Source of the DNA: an uncultured Alphaproteobacteria bacterium
GTDB taxonomy: Bacteria > Pseudomonadota > Alphaproteobacteria > Rhodobacterales > Rhodobacteraceae
NCBI GenBank assembly: GCA_902611605.1
Contig: CACMAH010000013.1
Coordinates: 1-42,536 of the forward strand
Length of the DNA: 42,536 nt
Direction: 5' to 3'
The first letter of the stretch is position 1, and every line of letters starts with the position of its first letter. The notes below the pieces were generated by a model that saw nothing but the letters and a program-made list of their open reading frames with translations, was not told where the DNA came from and did not search any database. The translations under genes and the position numbers were made by a program. Below, piece by piece: positions 7,965-17,455 of this stretch.

Positions 7965-9437
7965 ATGGTTAATATTTTTCCAAAAACAATTATTTTTTTA
8001 TCGTCATTATTCCTTTTAAAATTATTTTTGTCATTTTATTTACCTTTATTAAATGATGAAGCATATGCTGTTGCTGTATCTAAAGAATATTCTATTTCAT
8101 TTTTTGATCATCCTCCAATTGGTTTTTGGTCATCTCAATTATTTTCGGAAATCACAGGGATTAAAAATGAATTTTTTTTTCGGTTTCCTTTTATAATCTT
8201 TGGTTTGATTACAACTCTAGTTATTTACCAAATTGGAAAAACCATTAAGAACCAAAACGTTGGCCTTTGGTCTGCCACATTATATAACGTTGCTCCTTTT
8301 TATTTTTTTTCAGGAGGAGTTTTTGTTGTTCCAGACGGTCCTTTAAATTTGGGAATTGCATTAGTCACTTTATTTATATTAAAACTTCACAAGCCACCTC
8401 ATAATCATGATAATAATTTATTATTGTTTTTAGCTTTTTCACTAGCTTGGTGTTTTGCTTGTAAATATCAAGGTTTTTTAATAGGGATAGGATGTATATT
8501 AGTTTTAATTTTTTCTTCAAGACGAGAATCTCTTACACAAAACCCTTTTTTGTATATAAGTTTTTTTATTGCGTTAATAGGTGCTCTTCCTACACTTATA
8601 TGGAATTATCAAAATGACTGGATTAGTTTTCAATTTCATCAATCAAGACAAAACTTTGAGATAAATTTTTTAAATCTTGGAATTATGCTTATTGCGTCAA
8701 TGCTATACTTAATACCTCAATCAATAATTATTCCAATCCAAACATTATCATATAAAAAAACTAGAATTATATTAAGTGAAAATGAAAAAAATTTACTCTT
8801 AATTGCTTTCCCAAATATCATTTTATTTTTATTTATATTCGCTACAAGTGAGCGTTCTTTTCCACATTGGATAATGCCTGGATGGTTACTTTTATTACCA
8901 ATAATAGCTAATTACTTAAATGAACATATAACAAAATTAGGAAAAAACATTTTCTTCGTAAGTATAATATCTATTTGGTCTATTTTAGGTATATTTATAC
9001 TTCACTCACAAACTGGTTTCTTGACAAATCATTTAGCAAAAATTCCAAAGTGGGATAATACAATTGAGTTAATTAATTGGAAACCCATGTATGAAGAAAT
9101 AGAAGAAATCATTAAATCAGAAAACAAAAATAAAAACCCCAAAATAGCTGCTTTTTCTTGGACAGAAGCTGGACAGTTTTCATCTCTTATGAAAAATAAA
9201 TATCAGACATTAGTACTAGATACGGATCCTCATCATTTTAGTTACTTAGAAAAGAATAAAAATAAAAAGGGCTCTACATATTTATTGAAGATAAGTTTAG
9301 GTAATAAACCAGATATAGAATTTATTCTAAATAGAATCAAAAAATATGACAAAAATGCTTATCATTTAAAGAGTTTTATAATCTCTAGAGGTCATAGACA
9401 TTATGCTACGGGATCTTTATTTCACTTAATCCAATAA
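7965..9437 (+). CDS. Family 39 glycosyltransferase (PMT/ArnT-like integral membrane protein)
   Basis: A multi-spanning membrane enzyme (490 residues, about 10-11 hydrophobic helices in the first 350 residues) that would use the polyprenyl-phosphate sugar as donor on the periplasmic side. The GT39 signature is near the N-terminus: LLNDEAYAVAVSKEY with the catalytic-type Asp-Glu, then SFFDHPPIGFW. VVPDGPLNLG follows in the first periplasmic/membrane region. The C-terminal part is a soluble periplasmic domain. I chose the ATG 11 nt after the upstream stop; an in-frame TTG nine codons earlier, inside the previous gene, is possible but less natural. The acceptor may be lipid A, a glycan or a secreted protein: the sequence alone does not decide. 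It ends at a strong terminator. Confidence 0.88.
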   Translation: MVNIFPKTIIFLSSLFLLKLFLSFYLPLLNDEAYAVAVSKEYSISFFDHPPIGFWSSQLFSEITGIKNEFFFRFPFIIFGLITTLVIYQIGKTIKNQNVGLWSATLYNVAPFYFFSGGVFVVPDGPLNLGIALVTLFILKLHKPPHNHDNNLLLFLAFSLAWCFACKYQGFLIGIGCILVLIFSSRRESLTQNPFLYISFFIALIGALPTLIWNYQNDWISFQFHQSRQNFEINFLNLGIMLIASMLYLIPQSIIIPIQTLSYKKTRIILSENEKNLLLIAFPNIILFLFIFATSERSFPHWIMPGWLLLLPIIANYLNEHITKLGKNIFFVSIISIWSILGIFILHSQTGFLTNHLAKIPKWDNTIELINWKPMYEEIEEIIKSENKNKNPKIAAFSWTEAGQFSSLMKNKYQTLVLDTDPHHFSYLEKNKNKKGSTYLLKISLGNKPDIEFILNRIKKYDKNAYHLKSFIISRGHRHYATGSLFHLIQ

Positions 9438-9467
9438 AAAAGGGGAAATAAATTTCCCCTTTTTTTT
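9436..9467. terminator. Bidirectional rho-independent terminator
   Basis: A nearly perfect hairpin pairs AAAAAAGGGGAAAT (9436-9449) with ATTTCCCCTTTTTT (9452-9465). Because the stem is flanked by A-tracts on one side and T-tracts on the other, it works in both directions: for the mannose cassette on the plus strand and for the porin gene on the minus strand. Confidence 0.92.
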
Positions 9468-9484
9468 AACAGTATAAATTCTTA

Positions 9485-10534
9485 TTAGAATGAGAATGCC
9501 ATTTTAACTTGTGTACCAGCATCAAAATCATCATCATCGTTAGAATATGATGCTGAAATAGTTGTTCCTTTGGTACCAGGAACAGTGTAAGTTATACCTG
9601 CTTCTACAGTTGCATCATTAGCAAGTGTCAATGCAGAATCATCGGAGTCATACTCCAAATGTAAGGCAACTGGGCCCATTGGTCCTGTTAACTTAAATGT
9701 ATTCTCTTCTTCACTGTCTGTTCCTACAGAAATAGCCATACCACTAACTGTTGTACTAACACTAGCACCCCAGTTATTAGTAGAATCCACTGTTGTAGAA
9801 TTGACAGTAACAGTCATTCCGCCTAACGGCATAGACACTTCAACGCCTGTTTCACTAACATTAGAAGCTGCACCAGCTGGTCTGATAGAACCCATAGCTG
9901 CTTTAACAGTTGCACCCATTAAGTTAGTAGATACAGAAACACCACCGCTCTTATTTTTTCCGCCAGCAGTAATTGAAAGACCACCTACAGAACCAGTTAG
10001 ACCGATTGAAGTATTTTCCTTGTTAGCTGTTGTTGCCTGTGAGTTGTCACCAGATAAAGCAAAATTCCATCCTGCTAGAGGTACAGACACGTACCAATCA
10101 GAACTATCCTCATCTGTACCAACAGAACTCATTCTGTCTATGTCAGAATACAAGTCAGATGCATCAGCACCTGCTGCTCCTCCTCCTCTGGCATCGTCGA
10201 CACCAACAGATATATTGGCTAGTGGAGTAGTTACAGATACTGTGGCTCCAGCAATATTATTTCCTTCCATTCCATAAGTAATAGTAGCAGAGTATGCACC
10301 AAGACTTGTCATCGTTACGTCTAAATCAACATCAGATGCAACAGCACCTTCAGGAGCTGGTCCAGCTACTGCCTTCAGAGGGACGGTATAATTAATGTTA
10401 GCTGTTCCGTGAAAAACAACTGTAGGTGAGTGAGTATGGTGTGATGTACCGCCATTTACGACAGCCACACTATCAGCAAAGGCTGCACTGCTAAGTGCAA
10501 CAAGAGCTGTTGTAGTCAAGAGAGCTTTTTTCAT
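9485..10534 (-). CDS. Outer-membrane porin, alphaproteobacterial (Rhodobacter-type) general porin
   Basis: A beta-barrel outer-membrane diffusion channel. The 349-residue precursor has a clear signal peptide, MKKALLTTTALVALSSAAFA, with cleavage before DSVAV. The mature protein is rich in G, S, T, D, has regular alternating strands (for example SISVGVDDARG-like loops) and ends in KMAFSF, the terminal aromatic signal for barrel assembly. The first strand VVFHGTANINYTV is preceded by a short His-rich stretch (GGTSHHTHS), unusual for the family. Base composition is clearly richer in G+C than the neighbours, and codon choice looks optimised, as expected for a very abundant protein. AAGG 8 nt before the ATG gives a good ribosome site. 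A monocistronic unit is likely: own promoter upstream and strong terminator downstream. Confidence 0.9.
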   Translation of the reverse strand: MKKALLTTTALVALSSAAFADSVAVVNGGTSHHTHSPTVVFHGTANINYTVPLKAVAGPAPEGAVASDVDLDVTMTSLGAYSATITYGMEGNNIAGATVSVTTPLANISVGVDDARGGGAAGADASDLYSDIDRMSSVGTDEDSSDWYVSVPLAGWNFALSGDNSQATTANKENTSIGLTGSVGGLSITAGGKNKSGGVSVSTNLMGATVKAAMGSIRPAGAASNVSETGVEVSMPLGGMTVTVNSTTVDSTNNWGASVSTTVSGMAISVGTDSEEENTFKLTGPMGPVALHLEYDSDDSALTLANDATVEAGITYTVPGTKGTTISASYSNDDDDFDAGTQVKMAFSF

Positions 10535-10571
10535 TTTCTTGCCTTCATTAGTTTCATTTCAAAGTACCTCA

Positions 10572-10589
10572 ACCGTGATAAACAACGGT
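10572..10589 (-). promoter_or_regulatory. Small hairpin in the porin mRNA leader
   Basis: The inverted repeat ACCGT-N8-ACGGT lies 38 to 55 nt before the porin start codon, within the predicted 5' untranslated leader. Porin leaders are frequent targets for stability control and small-RNA pairing. The stem is only 5 bp, so function is a guess. Confidence 0.35.
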
Positions 10590-10600
10590 CGGATAGATTT

Positions 10601-10629
10601 GTTATCTATTTTCATTAGCTTTTGGTCAA
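10601..10629 (-). promoter_or_regulatory. Putative sigma-70-type promoter of the porin gene
   Basis: On the minus strand, TTGACC (10624-10629) and GATAAC (10601-10606) are separated by 17 nt, giving a strong -35 and a moderate -10 element. Transcription would start near 10594, leaving a leader of about 60 nt. An 11-base A-tract (minus strand, 10655-10665) lies upstream of the -35, a suitable place for an UP-like element. TCAAG-TGT-CTTGA (10626-10638) overlaps the -35 and could be an operator. Confidence 0.4.
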
Positions 10630-10665
10630 GTGTCTTGATCATTAAAACTACTTGTTTTTTTTTTT

Positions 10666-10921
10666 GGTGCAAAGATGCCACAGTGAATGGCTTGATATAT
10701 GCTTATAAAGCTAATTTTTGATATTTTGTCGCAGATTTTGCATAAATACCATTAACTTTCAAATTAAATAACTTGCAAAATTAAATTGTTAGAAAGTCCT
10801 AAAAATTTTTGGATAAATTTTTTATTGTGTAGCTATTTGTAACAAATAAAATTTATTGTAAAAAATATCATAATATAGCTATAAGTTGTACCAGAAATTA
10901 CTGAAAAGAAAGACTTTCAAA
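10666..10921. other. Non-coding region between porin promoter and leuS
   Basis: With the porin leader and promoter this forms a gap of nearly 390 nt between the divergent porin and leuS starts, the longest in the window. It is AT-rich and holds no convincing protein gene, tRNA or riboswitch that I recognise. It must contain the leuS promoter; candidate TTGTAA and TATAAG/CATAAT boxes occur at 10855-10885 but their spacing is not decisive. Confidence 0.5.
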
Positions 10922-13513
10922 ATGGACCGATATAATTTCAAAAAAGTTGAAACTAAATGGCAAAAAAAATGGACTGAAAATGAACTCTACAAATCTGAAA
11001 TAGATCGATCTAAACCCAAATACTATGTCCTTGAAATGTTTCCATATCCTTCTGGGAGAATTCACATGGGGCATGTAAGAAATTATACCATGGGTGATGT
11101 TGTGGCTCGCTACAAGAAAGCTAGTGGATACAATATTTTACATCCAATGGGCTGGGATGCCTTTGGAATGCCTGCAGAAAACGCTGCTATGGAAAATAAT
11201 ATTCATCCAGGGGAATGGACCTATCAAAATATAAAAGATATGAGAAATCAATTAAAACCTCTTGGTTTATCAATTGATTGGGAAAGAGAATTTGCAACTT
11301 GTGATCCTGAATATTACGGTCACCAACAATCAATGTTTATTGATATGCTTAATGAAGGGCTTGCCTACAGAAAAAGTGCAACTGTTAATTGGGATCCAGT
11401 TGATCAAACTGTACTTGCAAATGAACAAGTCGAAAATGGTTTGGGTTGGCGTTCTGGAGCAACAGTTGAAAGAAAAGAACTCACTCAATGGTTTTTTAAA
11501 ATATCAAGATATTCAGAGGAACTTTTAAACTCTCTTGAAGATATGCCTAATTGGCCTGAAAAAGTTCGAACTATGCAAAAAAATTGGATTGGTAAATCAT
11601 CAGGCTTAGAGATTGATTTTAAACTTCAAAATTATCCAGAGAATTATCATAGCTTAAAAGTATATACAACACGGCATGATACTTTGTTTGGAATGAGCTT
11701 TGCTGCTATTTCTGTAGATCATCCTTTAACTTCTATTTTAGAAAAAAATGACCCAAAGCTTACTGAATTTATTAAAAAGTGTAGAAAAACAGCCACTAAT
11801 GAAGAATCTTTGGAAAAAGCAGAGAAAATTGGTTACCGAACTAATGTAAAAGTACTTAATCCATTAAATGTGAAAAAAGATTATCCACTTTTTGTAGCAA
11901 ATTTTGTACTTATGGATTATGGTACTGGAGCTATTTTTGGATGCCCTGCTCATGATCAAAGAGATTTAGATTTTGCTAATAAATATGATCTAGATATTAT
12001 CCCAGTTGTATGCCCTTCAGAAATTAAAATTACAAATTTTAAAATTAAAAATGAGGCCTATACTGGACCTGGAAATTTAATAAATTCAGATTTTATAAAT
12101 GGTTTATCAATTGAAGAAGCCAAAAAAGCAGTTTCTGATAAATTAAATGAATTAGGGATTGGAGTTGAAAAAATTAATTATCGTTTAAGAGATTGGGGTA
12201 TTTCAAGACAGCGATATTGGGGATGTCCTATTCCAGTAATACATTGTGAGAAATGTGGCGTCGTACCCGAGAAAAAAGAAAATTTACCAATTGAATTACC
12301 AAAAAGTGTAACATTTGATTTACCAGGTAACCCATTAAATAGGCATGAAGAATGGCTTATTACCAAATGCCCTGTTTGTAATAATCAAGCTAAAAGAGAG
12401 ACAGATACAATGGATACTTTTGTAGATAGTTCTTGGTATTTTGCTAGATTTACCTCTCCAAAATCAATTAACCCTACTGATGAAGATTCTATAGATTATT
12501 GGATGAATGTAGATCAATATATAGGTGGAGTTGAACATGCCATATTACATCTACTTTATTCTAGGTTTTTTTGTAGAGCAATGTTTGAAACAGGCCATAT
12601 TCCTCAAAAATCTAAAGAACCATTTTCTTCTTTATTTACTCAAGGCATGGTGTGTCATGAAACTTATAGAGATGAAGATGGGAAATGGTTATCACCAAGT
12701 GAAGTAAAGGAGATTAAAAAGAAAAATAATAAGAGAAATTTTATTAGCATAAAAACAGGATCACATGTTGAATTAGGTCCATCAATTAAAATGTCAAAAT
12801 CTAAAAAAAATGTTGTTGATCCCGAAGATATCATAGATCAATTTGGTGCTGATACTGCAAGATGGTTTATGATGTCTGATAGTCCTCCCGAGAGAGATGT
12901 AGAATGGACTACTGCAGGTGTTGAAGCAGCTTGGCGTCATCTTCAAAAAGTATGGAGAATTTCCCTTCAAGTTTATAATGAAGGAAAAAATTTAAATAGT
13001 TTGGAAAAATTCAAATTAGATTTAACTGAAAATAAAGAAGATAATCATTTGTTAGAAGCAACTCACAATTCTATTAATGATGTTACAAATTGCCTAACAA
13101 ATTTCTCATTTAATAAGGCTGTTGCACATATGTACGAGTTAACAAATTTTATCTCTAATACAAATGCATCTTATGGAGCAAAAGAATACTCTATAAAAAT
13201 ATTAGCTTCAATTATGCAACCTATAACACCACATCTATCTCAAGAAATTTGGAGTCTATTTGGATGTAAGTCATTTCTTTACAATGAAAAATGGCCTCAA
13301 GTAATTAAGAAATTTATTCAAAAACAGGAAATGACTTATCCTATCCAAATCAATGGTAAAAGAAGAGCAGAAATAACTGTTTTGAAAAATATTTCAAATA
13401 GTGAACTTGAAGAAAAAGTGTTAACACACCCAATAGTAGAAAAATTTTTAAATGGCTTTACTCCAAAAAAGGTCATTATTGTAACTGGTAAGATTATTAA
13501 TGTTGTCATTTAA
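10922..13513 (+). CDS. leuS: Leucyl-tRNA synthetase
   Basis: Class I aminoacyl-tRNA synthetase that charges tRNA-Leu. From the ATG chosen here it has 863 residues, the usual bacterial length. Motifs: HIGH variant HMGH (48-51, in [11 protein letters not shown]), the CP1 editing domain (about 225-420) with [16 protein letters not shown] and [15 protein letters not shown], a Cys-rich segment ([13 protein letters not shown] and [25 protein letters not shown]), KMSKS in [13 protein letters not shown], and the C-terminal anticodon-binding and small alpha-beta domains. An in-frame TTG 12 codons upstream lacks conservation and a good ribosome site; the ATG at [10 protein letters not shown] matches family N-termini. 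It overlaps lptE by 14 nt; leuS-lptE-holA is a familiar alphaproteobacterial order. Confidence 0.98.
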   Translation: MDRYNFKKVETKWQKKWTENELYKSEIDRSKPKYYVLEMFPYPSGRIHMGHVRNYTMGDVVARYKKASGYNILHPMGWDAFGMPAENAAMENNIHPGEWTYQNIKDMRNQLKPLGLSIDWEREFATCDPEYYGHQQSMFIDMLNEGLAYRKSATVNWDPVDQTVLANEQVENGLGWRSGATVERKELTQWFFKISRYSEELLNSLEDMPNWPEKVRTMQKNWIGKSSGLEIDFKLQNYPENYHSLKVYTTRHDTLFGMSFAAISVDHPLTSILEKNDPKLTEFIKKCRKTATNEESLEKAEKIGYRTNVKVLNPLNVKKDYPLFVANFVLMDYGTGAIFGCPAHDQRDLDFANKYDLDIIPVVCPSEIKITNFKIKNEAYTGPGNLINSDFINGLSIEEAKKAVSDKLNELGIGVEKINYRLRDWGISRQRYWGCPIPVIHCEKCGVVPEKKENLPIELPKSVTFDLPGNPLNRHEEWLITKCPVCNNQAKRETDTMDTFVDSSWYFARFTSPKSINPTDEDSIDYWMNVDQYIGGVEHAILHLLYSRFFCRAMFETGHIPQKSKEPFSSLFTQGMVCHETYRDEDGKWLSPSEVKEIKKKNNKRNFISIKTGSHVELGPSIKMSKSKKNVVDPEDIIDQFGADTARWFMMSDSPPERDVEWTTAGVEAAWRHLQKVWRISLQVYNEGKNLNSLEKFKLDLTENKEDNHLLEATHNSINDVTNCLTNFSFNKAVAHMYELTNFISNTNASYGAKEYSIKILASIMQPITPHLSQEIWSLFGCKSFLYNEKWPQVIKKFIQKQEMTYPIQINGKRRAEITVLKNISNSELEEKVLTHPIVEKFLNGFTPKKVIIVTGKIINVVI

Positions 13514-14006
13514 AAAATCAAAATTAATAATTAGCTCATTGTTATTTTTTTTATTTTCATGTGGTTATCAGCCATTAATTAATGTGAACAAACCAAATGA
13601 ATCCCTTTTCAATAGTGGGAAATTTGAAATATTTTCTCCTGAAAATGACATTGGTTTTCAAATAAGAGAAAATTTATTAACAGACTTTGGTTTCCCAAAA
13701 AATCCAAAATATAAAATTATGTTAAAAAATTCTTTAGAAAGAAGAAAGAGTATAGTTACCAATAAAAATGATATTACTAGATATAATTTGATACTAAATA
13801 CTATCTTTAACCTTATCGAGATCAATAATAATAAAATAAAATTAACTAAAACTTTTGAAACGGAGACTTCTTTTTCGGCTTCTACTAATATTACTGGTTT
13901 TAAGGCACAAGTAGCCAAAGTTAACGCAGAAAAAAGATTAGCTTATGATATTGCAGAAAAAATTAGAATAGAAATACTTCTTCTTGAAAAGGACCTACTC
14001 AATTGA
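13500..14006 (+). CDS. lptE: LPS-assembly lipoprotein LptE
   Basis: Outer-membrane lipoprotein that plugs the LptD channel in the final step of lipopolysaccharide export. The 168-residue precursor begins with a hydrophobic signal ending in lipobox FLFSC (Cys about residue 21), followed by GYQPLI, the usual LptE start of the mature protein (CGYQPL/CGFRPL type). Sequence similarity in this family is low, so the assignment rests on the lipobox, the GYQPL motif, size and position after leuS and before holA. It starts inside the leuS end (14-nt overlap), suggesting coupled translation. Confidence 0.9.
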   Translation: MLSFKKSKLIISSLLFFLFSCGYQPLINVNKPNESLFNSGKFEIFSPENDIGFQIRENLLTDFGFPKNPKYKIMLKNSLERRKSIVTNKNDITRYNLILNTIFNLIEINNNKIKLTKTFETETSFSASTNITGFKAQVAKVNAEKRLAYDIAEKIRIEILLLEKDLLN

Positions 14007-15022
14007 TAATTAGTGATCATAAATTTCAAGAATTCATAAACAATATACCTTTTGAAAAAAAGGTTTTTCTTCTACATGGTACACTCAATTCTAAAATTTG
14101 GTATTTTAGAAAACTATTAGAGAATAAATTAGTAGGACCAAAAGCCCTTGAACAAATGAAGTTAGTCTTTATTGATAGAAGTTTAATACACAAAGATAAA
14201 AACATCCTCTTCAACGAGATAAAAACAAGATCATTTTTTGGTGATAAAAAAGTAATTGTAGTTAATGATGTTACAGATAAAGACAGCACTTTTATAAAAG
14301 AAATTTTAGAAAGTTTTGATCCTGATGATCACTATCTCATTTTGACGGGAGGCTATTTAAATCAAAATTCCAAAATACGAAAGTTAGTTGAAACAAATTT
14401 AAAATCATGTTCAACCGGTTTTTATCCCTCAGAATTGAACGAAAGAGATATTAAAAAACAACTTGAGATATATAATATAAATTTTTCTGACAGTTCAGCT
14501 ATAAAAAAATTGAGAGACCTATCTTCAATTTATGACTTTTTAGAATTTAAACAGGAACTAAAAAAACTTTATTTGTTTAAATCCTCTGATAAAAAACCAC
14601 TTACTCAAGAAGAAATAGAAAATGTGTTTTCTCTTGAGATAAACTCAAATGAAAAAAAGCTTTTTGACTTTTTATTAGAAAAAAAAGAAAATTTTATTGC
14701 TGATTTTTTTTCTAATTACTCTGGTGAAATTAAAAATCCTAATAGTTTTGTACTTAATGCTACAAATCAATTTGTTGTTTTACATAGAATGTTTACAACT
14801 GAGGATAAATCTTATTCTTTTTTAAAAAAAGTTTGGCCCCCAATATTGGGAAAAAACAGAGAAAAGTTTATAAAAAATATGAAGTTATGGAGAAAATCAA
14901 GTATTGAAGAAGCATTATTTATTTTAAGAGAAACAGAACTAAAGATTAGAAATAATTCCAAATTATCAGCAAAAAGAATTATTTCATTTGCATTTCTAAA
15001 TATATGTTTATTGAATAATTAA
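14003..15022 (+). CDS. holA: DNA polymerase III delta subunit
   Basis: Clamp-loader subunit that opens the DnaN sliding clamp (dnaN lies at 38.8 kb in this window). 339 residues, normal for HolA. Seen: the N-terminal FLLHGTLNSKIWYFRKLLENKLV (P-loop-like but degenerate, as expected for delta), a central region with FFGDKKVIVVNDV and YLILTGGYLNQNSKIRKLVE, and a helical C-terminal collar. The start is TTG, sharing TTGA with the lptE stop; AAAGGA about 10 nt upstream supports it. It is the last gene of the leuS operon and more diverged than the other replication genes, but context and fold pattern agree. Confidence 0.92.
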   Translation: MIISDHKFQEFINNIPFEKKVFLLHGTLNSKIWYFRKLLENKLVGPKALEQMKLVFIDRSLIHKDKNILFNEIKTRSFFGDKKVIVVNDVTDKDSTFIKEILESFDPDDHYLILTGGYLNQNSKIRKLVETNLKSCSTGFYPSELNERDIKKQLEIYNINFSDSSAIKKLRDLSSIYDFLEFKQELKKLYLFKSSDKKPLTQEEIENVFSLEINSNEKKLFDFLLEKKENFIADFFSNYSGEIKNPNSFVLNATNQFVVLHRMFTTEDKSYSFLKKVWPPILGKNREKFIKNMKLWRKSSIEEALFILRETELKIRNNSKLSAKRIISFAFLNICLLNN

Positions 15023-15066
15023 AAAAAATAAAAATATATATTAAAATAGAATAGGTCCCAAATTTT

Positions 15067-16419
15067 ATGAATACACAAAATCTAAACTTAGTAGACAAAG
15101 TAATAGAATTAGCCAAAAAGTTTGGTTCGGTAGATACTGAAGTTGTTATATCAAACATCAGTGAAACAACTGTAGAAGCCAGAAGAGGTAATATTGAGTT
15201 TTCAAATGTTTCTGATAATAGTTCTATTAGTTTAAGAGTAATTGATAATAAAAAAACAGCGCTAGTTTCAACAACTAGTAAAGATGAAAAAAGCCTAGAA
15301 AGCCTTGTTATAAAAGCTACAGAAATTGCAAAAAACTCATTAGAAAATCCTTATGATGTTTTAGCTCAAAAAAATCAATTTGCTGATAACTTAAAAAATA
15401 AAAATCTAGAAATTTTTGATCATAAAACAGATGATTTCAGTAATACTTCAATTTTTCAAGAATTAGCACTTACTGCAGATAAAGCATCCTACCAAAATGA
15501 TAAAATTTCAAATACTGATGGTAGTAGTGCAGGTTGTTCAACTAGTGAATTTATTCTTTGTACATCAAATGGGTTTAAAAACGGTTATAAGAAATCTTCT
15601 TTTTACATTTCTTCTTCTGCAATTGCTTCACATAACAACAAAATGGAAAGAGAATATGCATTTGAACAAAGAACATTTTTAGAAGATTTGCCGCACCCTT
15701 CAGAGATTGGGGAACTTGCCGCTAAAAGAGCACTCGACATGATTGGAGCAACTAAACCATCTACTGGAAATTATCCTGTAATTTTTAATGAAAGGATTTC
15801 ATCATCAATTGTAGGACATATTTTAAATGCAATAAATGGAGAAGCTGTTTCAAGAGGTTCTAGTTGGCTACTTAACAAGTTGGATGAAAATATTATTCCC
15901 AAAAATTATAGCTTAATTGAAGATCCACATATTCTTAGATTATATGGATCAAGACCTTTTGATGCTGAAGGATTACCAACAAGAACAAATAAATTTATTG
16001 AAAATGGTATTTTAAAAAGTTGGATTATGGATTTAAAAACAAGTCTTCAATTAGGTTTTAAATCAACTGCAAATGCGTTAAGATCGAGTTCATCTCTTCC
16101 ATATCCTGGTGTTGGAAATATTGAATTAACTGGTGGGGATTCAACACTTGAGAATTTGCTAAATGAAGCTAATGAAGGTCTAATGGTGTGTTCAATGATA
16201 GGTTCATCAATTAACCAAAATAATGGTGATTACTCTAGAGGAGCTTCGGGTTATTGGTTTAAGGATGGCAAAATATCTCATCCCGTTAATGAATGTACTA
16301 TTGCAGGAAATTTGGTTCAAATGATAAAAAATATGAAAATTGCTAATGATAGTAGATCATATTTATCTAGGCGTGTTCCTAGCATTTTAATAAATGATAT
16401 GACAATTGCAGGTAATTAG
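15067..16419 (+). CDS. pmbA: TldD/PmbA-family metalloprotease subunit PmbA (TldE)
   Basis: Partner subunit of the TldD/TldE complex, which degrades unfolded peptides and matures some peptide antibiotics. 450 residues, standard. Features include the N-terminal AKKFGSVDTEVVIS, RVIDNKKTALVSTT, a central segment with NYPVIFNERISSSIVGHI and INGEAVSRGSSWL, and the C-terminal GDYSRGASGYWFKDGKISHPVNECTIAGNLVQMIKNM, a hallmark of PmbA. In the known complexes the TldD subunit holds the metal; tldD is not in this window. A ribosome site (AGGTCC) precedes the ATG. The gene follows holA by 44 nt and precedes lpxK by 22 nt, so they may be read together. Confidence 0.95.
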   Translation: MNTQNLNLVDKVIELAKKFGSVDTEVVISNISETTVEARRGNIEFSNVSDNSSISLRVIDNKKTALVSTTSKDEKSLESLVIKATEIAKNSLENPYDVLAQKNQFADNLKNKNLEIFDHKTDDFSNTSIFQELALTADKASYQNDKISNTDGSSAGCSTSEFILCTSNGFKNGYKKSSFYISSSAIASHNNKMEREYAFEQRTFLEDLPHPSEIGELAAKRALDMIGATKPSTGNYPVIFNERISSSIVGHILNAINGEAVSRGSSWLLNKLDENIIPKNYSLIEDPHILRLYGSRPFDAEGLPTRTNKFIENGILKSWIMDLKTSLQLGFKSTANALRSSSSLPYPGVGNIELTGGDSTLENLLNEANEGLMVCSMIGSSINQNNGDYSRGASGYWFKDGKISHPVNECTIAGNLVQMIKNMKIANDSRSYLSRRVPSILINDMTIAGN

Positions 16420-16441
16420 ATAATTTAAAAAAGGCTTTTTT

Positions 16442-17437
16442 TTGTTTATAAAAACACCAAAATTTTGGTTTAAAAACAGAAATGAAATTAACCCCATTTT
16501 GTATACTCTTAAACCTTTTAGTAAAATTTGGGAAGTTGTTACTAAATTAAGATTAGTTAATGGGTTGTGGGAAAAAATGCCTATTCCTGTTGTATGTATA
16601 GGAAATATTACTGTTGGTGGTTCAGGAAAAACTCCAGTCACAATGGCTCTACAATTGTTATTAAAAGATATGGGTATAAGGGCATGTGTTGTAAGTAGAG
16701 GTTATGGTGGTAAGAATAAAAATCCACATTATGTCACTAAAAACGATACTTTTTGCAAAGTTGGAGATGAACCAATTATACTCTCAAAAAAAGGATCAGT
16801 AATAGTTTCAAAAGTAAAAAAAAATGGAATTCTGAAAGCTTATCAAGATGGTTTTGATATGGTACTTTTAGACGACGGTTTTCAAAATTCCAAAATAAAT
16901 AAAGATTTATCATTAGTTGTAGTTGACTCAGAAGTTTTATTTGGAAATGAATTTATATTTCCATTAGGACCATTAAGGGAGCCAATAAGTAGTGGTTTAT
17001 CTAGGGCAGATGCAATTATATTGGTGGGTAATAATCATAAAAATACCCATAAAATAGATAGCCTAAGAAAAGAAAATAAAATTCCTGTTCTTAAGGGTTG
17101 TATCAATAAGAAAAAAAAATCAACAAATAATAAAAATAAAGAAGTGCTTGCTTTCTCTGGTATAGCATTTCCAGATAAATTTTTTAAAACTTTAAAAGAT
17201 ATGGGGTATACAGTGATAAAAACAAAGGTATTTCCCGATCATTATCCATATACTTTAAAAGATATGATAAAACTAAAAGATTATGCTGAAAATTATGGAC
17301 TTAAACTAATAACTACAGAAAAGGATATTGTAAGAGTTCCAAAGAGATTTCATGAATTTATTGATATAATTCAAATAGAATTTCAATTCAAAAATTCAGA
17401 GATAATAAAAGAAATGATAAAAAAACTTTTAAACTGA
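16442..17437 (+). CDS. lpxK: Tetraacyldisaccharide 4'-kinase
   Basis: Phosphorylates the 4' position of the lipid A disaccharide at the inner membrane. 331 residues, normal length. The N-terminal FIKTPKFWF and membrane-associated helix are followed by IGNITVGGSGKTPVTMAL (Walker A GGSGKTP), VVSRGYGGK, VGDEPIILSKK and LDDGFQNSKINKDLSLVVVD, all diagnostic of LpxK; FPDHYPYT and LITTEKDIVRVP lie near the C-terminus. The start is TTG; AAAGG just upstream supports it and the resulting N-terminus matches the family. Together with lptE it shows that the organism makes lipopolysaccharide. It converges on the DsbA-like gene. Confidence 0.96.
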   Translation: MFIKTPKFWFKNRNEINPILYTLKPFSKIWEVVTKLRLVNGLWEKMPIPVVCIGNITVGGSGKTPVTMALQLLLKDMGIRACVVSRGYGGKNKNPHYVTKNDTFCKVGDEPIILSKKGSVIVSKVKKNGILKAYQDGFDMVLLDDGFQNSKINKDLSLVVVDSEVLFGNEFIFPLGPLREPISSGLSRADAIILVGNNHKNTHKIDSLRKENKIPVLKGCINKKKKSTNNKNKEVLAFSGIAFPDKFFKTLKDMGYTVIKTKVFPDHYPYTLKDMIKLKDYAENYGLKLITTEKDIVRVPKRFHEFIDIIQIEFQFKNSEIIKEMIKKLLN

Positions 17438-17455
17438 AAATTAATGATTTTAAAT

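Noticed and set aside
5380-9437. Recent horizontal transfer of the mannose cassette
   Set aside because: It is very AT-rich, but so are lpxK, holA and other core genes here; no flanking repeats, integrase or tRNA.
9801-10277. Long open frame antisense to the porin gene (158 codons)
   Set aside because: Pro/Leu-rich shadow of the porin codons, with no ribosome site or family pattern.
10886-10921. Upstream TTG start for leuS
   Set aside because: The extra 12 residues do not fit the family and the ATG gives the standard N-terminus.
16425-16445. Terminator between pmbA and lpxK (A-tract, GGC, T-tract)
   Set aside because: No G-C paired stem; AAGG here is better explained as the lpxK ribosome site.
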